A DNA stretch of 64,000 nt from Palaemon carinicauda (taxonomy: Eukaryota; Arthropoda; Malacostraca; Decapoda; Palaemonidae): positions 73,843,951 to 73,907,950 of the forward strand of contig NC_090751.1 of NCBI RefSeq assembly GCF_036898095.1. The letters run 5' to 3'. Positions 57,873-64,000 of the stretch are shown in pieces. Position 1 is the first letter of the stretch. Every line of letters starts with the position of its first letter. Both the position numbers and the translations under genes were made by a program. The notes beneath the pieces are model-generated. The model was not told the DNA's origin. It saw only the letters and a program-made list of their open reading frames with translations, and made no database searches.

Positions 57873-60249
57873 CTGTAAAAGAAAGAAATCATGAGTATAT
57901 GGAAGGCATAAGAATGACTTACATTACTCTAAGGTTAAATTTTAAGTAGTCAAACTTTCACCTAACATTCATGAATATTGTAATGTTAGAGAAGAGGAGT
58001 GGGAAAAGGAAATTAGATAGACACATATTTATGAATCACGCTCAGTCGGTTACCGTAACCTTATCAATAGGCAATTTCAATTGTGACCGAGGGACACAAA
58101 ACGGAAATCCTCATGGATCACCGTGGTGGGTAGAAGCTAAGTTCTAGCAGAGATTGCCTGCGAGGTGTATCAGGAACTGAGACCACTCAGATCCTTGAGT
58201 TAAAGGGGTAGTAGGAGACCCCGTATAGATCTAGGTTCCGGCAACCGACCGTGCTAAGACACACAGAGTATGCTGGAAATTGTAATGTACAAGAAGACAG
58301 CACAGCCACTAGTAGAATGGTAAGACAATACCCATCTATCAGAGTGGCCAAGCCATCTGGCTGCAGTGTAGGGCTGTCGGAATGTTATCGACAGGTAGTA
58401 GAAGGGGTGCAAGTCCCTTGGTGCTTCCGGAGGGCTCCGGCAGAGCGGCGGAACGCCAGAGGCCGCTCCAGCAGGGTGTAAGGCATTAAGGCAGACACAT
58501 TGAGGATCTAAGCATAACACTAACTTGGCGTCCGCCGGCACAGAGGTGGTACGCCGGCGGGAGGCGGCGGCTCCGCCAGCCGAAGGCTGACGGCTTGGTG
58601 ATCAGTTCATAAGATAAAGCAGAATTTGATAGAATACCCAGATCTCCTGCAATCAATGCCGGCACGCCGGGGGCCGGCCCGAAGGTCGGACAACCGAAAC
58701 TAGGTAATAGAGGGGTGGGCCATCGGCTGTATGCCGACGGAAGGCGGCAGCCCTCCGGCTTACGGAAGGCTGGCGACTTAGGGGAGGGAGGGTATCTCAT
58801 GAGTGTGTCACCAAAGGTAGGGCGGTATCTCTGGCAGTAGAGGCGGCAAGGGACCGGCACCAGGGTAGATAGAGAGACAGATAAGGAGGGATTGGAGGGG
58901 TAAGATCACATACCCCTCTGGCATCCCTCCTGAGAGAGTGTACCCATGATAGGAGTAGGTCCTAGCATCTAATGGCAGGGGGCCGGCAGTCGGCCGGGTA
59001 CCAGGGTAACCCAAGGGAGGGTTAGGGTACACTCAAGAGGGGGGAACCCCTGTTGGACAAATCGCTGCCAGTGGCTAACCCCATAGGACGCTATGAAGGG
59101 TATATGTACCAGAGCAGCCTGCTCAACAGGAGATCAAGATAGCCCTATCACTCCACCCAAGGGAGGAGTTGTAGGACTAGGGACAGATGTGTATAGGCCA
59201 GCCTATGTATAGGCTAGCCTACACCAAGGGATAGGTGGGGAGGGAGAAGAAGAGGGGTCTTCCATAGGGGAGCCTCTGTACAAGAACGGTCACCAAGGAA
59301 GGGAGGAAGCTCCCTAGCCTAGGGTAGGTAATCAGAATGAGAACGGTGCAAGAGTACTGTCTCAAACTATAACAGTACAGAACTAGGGGCCCCCCCCCCA
59401 AAGGCCTAACCTAGATAAGGAGTGTGAAATCCCAAGCTAGGTAGGCTGAAAGACACATCGCAAGTTGCATGGAAGGGTAAGTAACCTAACCATAAGCAAC
59501 TGAGGAAGGACAGAGCCGTTCCTCTAAGGGGGGATCATTCCCTTAAGGTAGACAGAGAAGCGATAATTACTCTGATTGTGGACACGATCCCCCTATATAG
59601 AAGGGGGAGCATGGCCACACAGAGGGAATGCCCGTAGGCAGGGGATGAAGGGAGCATATAGGAGTTCCTACATTTAGGTTAGGTTAGAAAGGTACGCAAT
59701 CAAACAGGTCCCTTATATGGTCCCTGAAGGCGAAAAACACTTGCATCACAGTCAACAGTATGTTATATAATGCCACTATCTTCATAACTTAACCTAGGAT
59801 CACTGGAATATATCATGCATGAACACAAGAGCTAGGCAATCTAGCCTAGGGGCTAAGCTAGCAATCTAGTATGGGGTCAGGCGATGACCGGATAATAGAG
59901 CGTTAAAACACGATATATGAAGTTCCAAGCTATGAAGACTAAATAACTAACAATATCAATTAGTTAAGAGGCCAGAAAGGGCTGTTCTGACTAGCTAAAT
60001 AAGGTATGCAAGAGAACAGCGATGCCATAAAATGGCTTGTCCGGTAGCATCACAGCTCCGCCACAAAACACGAAATATTACGAAAAGTATAAGTTACTTT
60101 ATGGCCAGAGCTTATTTAAACAATACTGGGACCTGGTACTCAACTTTCCAGAAGAAGGCGAGGCAGAAGGTAGCGACATAATGGAGATGCAAGTCAATAA
60201 AAATCGCACAAGGGGGAAATCCGTCTAAGCAAGGGAGCTACAAGCAGAA
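57873..60249 (-). other. DIRS E upstream region
   Basis: No gene seen. GCCGGC-type palindromes at about 58530-58990; C-run at 59391-59399; TATCATGCATGA (59810); AGCTAGGCAATCTAGCCTAG inverted repeat (59831); AGCTAAATAAGG and CATCACAGCTCC near 60000-60060. A tRNA-like stretch near 58345-58425 (GTGGCCAAGCCATCTGG, then GGGTGCAAGTCCC) resembles pol III A and B boxes, but I could not fold it as a tRNA. Confidence 0.55.
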
Positions 60250-60602
60250 GGATGGGGACGGACGTGACGTCATTTAGCAATGGCGTCCGTTTGTTTACGT
60301 TTCGAGTACCAAAAGTAGCCACGGACGAGTGTAACTGTGGAATGGCTCCCCAGTTATTCTCCACCTTTCCATATCGAAGTGTTAACTCTATATGGGGTGC
60401 AGATAGCTATGTGGCGTGTTAATACATGCGTCCCCTGTTGATACACGATGTCTTAAAGGGAAACCTTTAGGATACTCGCACCAGAAGTAAGAATTCTGTG
60501 ATAACCTGTGGTTTAATTCTCTGGGAATATCCTTGTAGTTAATATACCCAATGAAGCTACCAAAAGGAACCTTCCATCAGGACGTCATGGCTTGAGCCCA
60601 AA
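60250..60602 (-). repeat. DIRS E 5' inverted terminal repeat, with CRE palindrome
   Basis: Inverted copy of 51745-52130. TGACGTCA occurs at 60265-60272 near the inner edge, the same relative place as in DIRS B. Ends GACGTCATGGCTTGAGCCCA. Confidence 0.87.
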
Positions 60603-60911
60603 AATACAATTAACTCCTAGCAATGAAGACTAAATAGCTAACTTTATTTAGGATCTTTATACCGGGAAAGTCGTTCCGGCTAACTAAATAACTCATGCGT
60701 TACGAACGACAGCACCCATGACGCCTCCGGTTCAGGCAACAGCTCTTCCACTAAGTTAATTTAATTTGATTTAATTTCACTATGAGGCAAGAGCTAGAAT
60801 TTATAAAATGTAAAGAGGCAGAAGAGGCTAGAGATTGCATGATAAATCCAAAATAATCCAAAATAACGAGAGAGCAACTAGGAAAATCTCCAAGCGAGAT
60901 CGCTGCAGATA
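60603..60911 (-). other. DIRS D upstream region, distal fragment
   Basis: D sequence after the E insertion: CTAAATAGCTAAC, GGCTAACTAAATAACTCATG and GGCAACAGCTCTTCC, the same blocks and order as A at 16587-16695. No gene. Confidence 0.8.
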
Positions 60912-61189
60912 AAGGAATAAACATGGCGGTGACGATGGCGCCATCTAGATACTCAGATAGTAATGGAGGAAGGGTACCTTGATAACGGCTCCCCTTCTAT
61001 TATCTATGAAGATATACGTCCCCCGATATTATGCGATATCCTTAAAGGAAACTTTAAGGATATTCGCGCCAGGAGTTAGAATTCTGGACTCCTTAAGTTA
61101 AATTCTCTGGGAATATCCCTGTAATCAAATATACCCTAGGAAATTACTTAAAGGAACCTTTCATCAGGACGACATGGCCTGAGCCCAAA
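60912..61189 (-). repeat. DIRS D 5' inverted terminal repeat, shortened
   Basis: Pairs with 38229-38574. About 60 bp are missing near 61003, where CCCCTTCTATT jumps to ATCTATGAAGATATACG. Ends GACATGGCCTGAGCCCAAA. Confidence 0.83.
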
Positions 61190-61198
61190 TATATTTAT

Positions 61199-61590
61199 AA
61201 CGGACTTTAAGTGAAGCGAAAATTCTTTTTTTTTGGGTGAGATAGCCATGTCATCCTGATGGAAGGTTCCTTCAGTAGCTTCCTAGGGTATATTTAACTA
61301 CAGTGGATATTCCCAGAGAATTAAACTAAAGGTTATCACAGAATTCTAACTTCTGGTGCGAGTACCCTAAAGGTTTCCCTCTAGGATATCGTATATCAAC
61401 AGGGGACGCATGTATTAACACGCCTCATAGCTATCTGCACCCCATATAGAGTTAACACTTCGATATGGGAATGGGCTGAGTAACTGAGGAACCGTTCCAG
61501 AGTTACTCTCATCCGTGGCTACTTTTGGTACTCGAGACGTAAACAAACGGGCGCCATTGTTAAATGATGTCAAGTCCGTCCTCATCCTGA
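61199..61590 (-). repeat. DIRS F 3' inverted terminal repeat
   Basis: Parallel to 51745-52130 of E (GGTTATCACAGAATTCTAAC, GTGGCTACTTTTGGTACTCG). The partner repeat is beyond 64000. Outer bases read AACGGACTTTAAGTGAAGCG, a diverged AAACGGATTTTGAGCG. Confidence 0.83.
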
Positions 61591-61677
61591 TGCCAGCTCC
61601 TACCAATCTCCGCGATACAGTAGGTCAGGGAGGGGCCTGAAAGGCTGAACTAGAATAGACGGGAGGGTCCATCAGGA

Positions 61678-61763
61678 CGACATGGCTATCTCACCCAAAA
61701 ATAGATTTTTCGCTTCGCTCGAATTCCGTTTTTTGGGCTCAAGCCATGTCGTCCTGAGGGAAG
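61678..61763 (-). other. DIRS F internal complementary region (ICR)
   Basis: TCCATCAGGACGACATGGCT, CACCCAAAAATAGATTTTTC, then GGGCTCAAGCCATGTCGTCC, the complement of joined termini as in the other copies. Confidence 0.85.
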
Positions 61764-62429
61764 TGTATCAGAGAATTAATGTATCGTGGATTTTTTCCCT
61801 TTCAATCCAAGTGCCAAGGGCTTCAAGCAATATTTTAGTAAATGTCCTTACCAGAGATTCTATGATGAACTAGTTTCCTGCCCCCCTGGAGACAGAACAA
61901 AGGTTAATATTCGAGTAGGAATATTATCAAGGCATAAGTGAGTATATAACATAAATACTTATATCATTCTTAGATCAGACATTAAAGAGGTAAATGAAAC
62001 TATAACAATCGTATATTTCTTAATAAGGAATAGGAGCGAAAGGAGACGCACATGGTAATAAAATAGACATTTTATTTTTAAGATTGCAGGTCATTATAGA
62101 AGTAATTACACTAGTGATTATAGAATTTATTTACAGTAATAATGAATAATGTACGTAGAAAATGAAAGACGGTGGTCTTGAGTCTGAAAAGAAAAGTTTG
62201 CTTTTTAAAAACACAAGTTCCCAGAGGATCGCCAGTCTTTTAAAGTTCAAAAAACACTCCATGCTCTAGAGCATGTGCCACGCATGTAAAATTTCTATGA
62301 CATTTCACATTGGTAAAGAACAGTCTATTAGAAACACTAAGTGTCCATTAAAAAACTATGCATCACAATAGGGTCAACACAGGCACCCGTGGAGTTAGAG
62401 GCCCAAGTAACTCAATGTTCTATGCAGAT
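61764..62429 (-). other. DIRS F 3' non-coding region
   Basis: AT-rich, collinear with 52308-53169 of E (TTCCTGCCCCCCTGG at 61871; GTAAAGAACAGTCTATTAGA near 62313). No gene. Confidence 0.65.
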
Positions 62430-63646
62430 TTAAGCAGCAGGTTTCATAACACTACCTGCAGCTACCACGAACTGCATCACTTTGTGCACCTGTTTTGCGT
62501 AGTGCTTGAAGAATAAGTGCGATGATTTCCAGCCTGCAAAGCTCTTGAGGCTTTCAAAATCCATACTCTGGAAGAAATTCAGAGAAGAAGCGACTTTCCT
62601 AGGATCGTGACCTGCGGGTGTACTGTCAGGATCCGCTCTGCGAATGAAGTAGGTGATTTTCGCTCTTAGTTGTTTCAGTGACAGGTCGCTACCCAATGTT
62701 TCTCCTTTGAAGAGTTATCCTCCACCCAAGTCTGAAGTTCTTCGAAGATAGACCTTAAGACTCTCTACTGGGCATAGAGAGACATCTTCCTCAGGGGGCA
62801 GATTCTCCAAGGGCCCCATCTCTTGGTGGGTAGTTCATTCTTGGCGAGAAACGTCGGATCGGGGAAGAGGGTAAGATCTCCTGTCTCGGCAAATAGGATA
62901 TGACCCTCTTCTCTTGATAATGCCACTATTTCACTGACTCGGGCTCCCGAGGCGAGAGCAAAAAGGAAGATAACTTTTTGAGTCAGGTCTTTCAGAGGGC
63001 ATGAATCGTTGTCCAGGCTAGAAGCAAAATGGAGCACCTTGTCCAGGGACCAGGAGATAGGTTTTGGTGGAGGTGCTGGGCGTAGTCTAGCGCATGCCTT
63101 TGGCAGTTTATTGAAGATGTCACTGGACAGATCAATCTGGAAGGCGTATAGGAGTGGTCTAGTCAAGGCAGATTTACAGGTGGAAATCGTGTTGGCCGCT
63201 AAGCCTTGTCCATGAAGGTGAATGAAGAAGGACATGCAAAATTCAATGGTGATCTCCGTAGGAATTTTTGCCTTGACGAAGGAAACCCACTTTTTCCAGA
63301 AAGATTCGTACTGCCTTCTGGTAGACTCTGTCTTGTACTCCTCGGGGAAGTCTAAACTTTTCTTCGAGATCCCAAACCTTTTCTTTACAGATAAGGAGAG
63401 AAAATCATGAGATATAGGTCCCTGACTTCCAGTGATGAAGCAAAGACAGTCGACTTCTGTACTCGTTGAGAGAGGACTGGGCCCGGTAGGGGAATCAGGG
63501 TGGGCCGCAGCTCCAGGACCAGGGGATACCAATTGCTCCGGGGCCACTTGGGAGCCACTAGGGCCGCTATCCCTTTGAAGGTTCTCAGTTTGGATAGGAC
63601 TTTCAGCAGAAGGTTGGGTGGAGGGAACAGGTAGATCTTGGACCAT
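62430..63646 (-). pseudogene. DIRS F ORF3: tyrosine recombinase, broken
   Basis: From the conserved ATG at 63646 (EQMVQDLPVP). RRQYESFWKKWVSFVKAK, HLHGQGLAANT, Arg in LASGARVSEIVAL, LFPDPTFLAKNELPTKRWG; frameshift near 62790 after CPLRK; stop near 62697; then His-x-x-Arg in GHDPRKVASS, Trp in FAGWKSS and Tyr in LFFKHYAKQ. All catalytic residues are retained. It ends AAGSVMKPAA at 62430. Confidence 0.87.
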
Positions 63647-64000
63647 CTGTTCCAATCCAGGGACATGGCGTCCACCGCTTCTGCCTTGGGGTCCTCGTAC
63701 GGGGCCACATATCGAGGAAGTTGATTGTTGTCACTCGTCGCGAAGAGATCGATCTGATGTTCTGGAACTTAGTGAGAGATGAAGGAGAATGATCTCGCGT
63801 CTAGAGACCATTCCGACTCTATTGGGCTTGTCCTTGATAGAGCGTCCGCTGTCACGTTGCGGAATCCTTGTAGGTGAACTGCAGACAGGTGCCATTTCTT
63901 CCTTCTGCCAAACGAAAGATAGGGAGAAGCTCCTGATTTATCTGGGGTGATCTCGAGCCCTGACGATTGAGAAATCTGACTACCACAGAGTTGTCCAGAG
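63385..64000 (-). pseudogene. DIRS F ORF2, C-terminal part (RNase H end, methyltransferase-like region)
   Basis: Enters from beyond the right edge. RNase H end (WHLSAVHLQGF, VTADALSR-like sequence near 63840), an in-frame stop near 63771, a shift near 63905, then the methyltransferase-like region (APYEDPKAEAVDAMSLDWNR, PPPNLLLKVL, APKWPRSNWYPL). The stop used by the other copies after LMIFSP is read through for two codons, ending at 63385. Confidence 0.83.

Larger units (their letters stand above)
51745..60602 (-). mobile_element. DIRS element E, nested in DIRS D
   Basis: Complete 8858-bp DIRS1-type element: 5' ITR (60602-60250), upstream region, ORF1 (57872-55956), ORF2 (about 55955-54116), ORF3 (54371-about 53170), ICR (52307-52212), 3' ITR (52130-51745). 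Outside the ends are CAT (51742-51744) and AAT (60603-60605), recalling the AAT at both ends of A. It lies in the same orientation as its host element D. It belongs to the same subfamily as F, with a shared ITR (GTGGCTACTTTTGGTACTCG). Confidence 0.9.
38229..61189 (-). mobile_element. DIRS element D, interrupted by Gypsy-1 and DIRS element E
   Basis: The two ends pair: 38229-38574 and 60912-61189 are inverted copies that share GATGGCGCCATC and TAACGGAGGAAGGGTACCTT-type sequence not seen in the other elements. Coding part 39571-44236. The upstream region is cut at 46200 by Gypsy-1, continues for 122 bp (51618-51744 less the target duplication), is cut again by E, and resumes at 60603. Removing both inserts restores the block order seen intact in A. 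D's own length is then about 8.7 kb. Confidence 0.85.
61199..64000 (-). mobile_element. DIRS element F, truncated by the window edge
   Basis: 3' half of a DIRS1-type element: 3' ITR (61199-61590), ICR (61678-61763), 3' region, ORF3 (62430-63646) and the end of ORF2 (63385 to the edge). Nine bases separate it from the end of D. Closest to E in ITR and protein sequence. Confidence 0.88.

Noticed and set aside
58345..58425. Possible tRNA or tRNA-derived SINE (A-box and B-box-like words)
   Set aside because: No convincing acceptor stem or anticodon arm, and no repeat of the sequence elsewhere in the window. Left as a note in the DIRS E upstream entry.

Overview
The window looks like an intergenic, repeat-packed stretch of an animal nuclear genome. 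I found no host gene, tRNA, rRNA or CRISPR array. Almost every base belongs to a transposable element or a simple repeat. The load of DIRS-type (tyrosine-recombinase) retrotransposons, Gypsy LTR elements, a Tigger/pogo transposon, a piggyBac-like element and a 745-bp TA microsatellite fits a decapod crustacean (shrimp, crab or crayfish), where DIRS1-like elements are known to be widespread. That taxonomic call is an inference. Another arthropod or marine invertebrate is possible.

Layout. (1) A Tigger (TIGD1-like) transposon runs in from the left edge on the minus strand and ends at 17858 beside a (TA)n tract. Its transposase gene is split (1-1424 and 17228-17537) by a 15.8-kb DIRS element called A (1425-17227, minus). 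A is itself interrupted by a Gypsy element, Gypsy-2 (6788-12202, minus). (2) (TA)n, 17859-18603. (3) DIRS element B (about 18630-26751, plus), a different lineage. (4) DIRS element C (about 26752-38228, minus), carrying a non-autonomous piggyBac-like element (27696-30524, TTAA on both sides) that contains a 374-bp tandem array. (5) DIRS element D (about 38229-61189, minus), interrupted by Gypsy-1 (46201-51617, plus, TTAAT target duplication) and by a complete nested DIRS element E (51745-60602, minus). (6) DIRS element F (about 61199 to beyond 64000, minus), cut by the window edge.

Each complete DIRS copy has the canonical order: 5' inverted terminal repeat; ORF1 (gag-like, with a Cys/His-rich N-terminus); ORF2 (reverse transcriptase, RNase H, methyltransferase-like region); ORF3 (tyrosine recombinase); an internal complementary region (ICR); 3' inverted terminal repeat. 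The ICRs are recognisable because they are the complement of the joined right and left ends, as expected for the circular DNA intermediate of DIRS1. Most coding regions are broken. The best-preserved frames are the recombinase of A, the RT-RNase H-MT frame of E and the RT-RNase H-integrase frame of Gypsy-1.

Most notable: the DIRS elements abut end to end (B-C, C-D, D-F); the ORF2/ORF3 overlap is exactly 256 nt in every copy where both ends are preserved; ORF1 starts with a shared Cys/His motif just behind a conserved splice-acceptor-like site; the upstream regions carry clusters of the GCCGGC palindrome; and both Gypsy copies repeat the LTR end plus primer-binding region.
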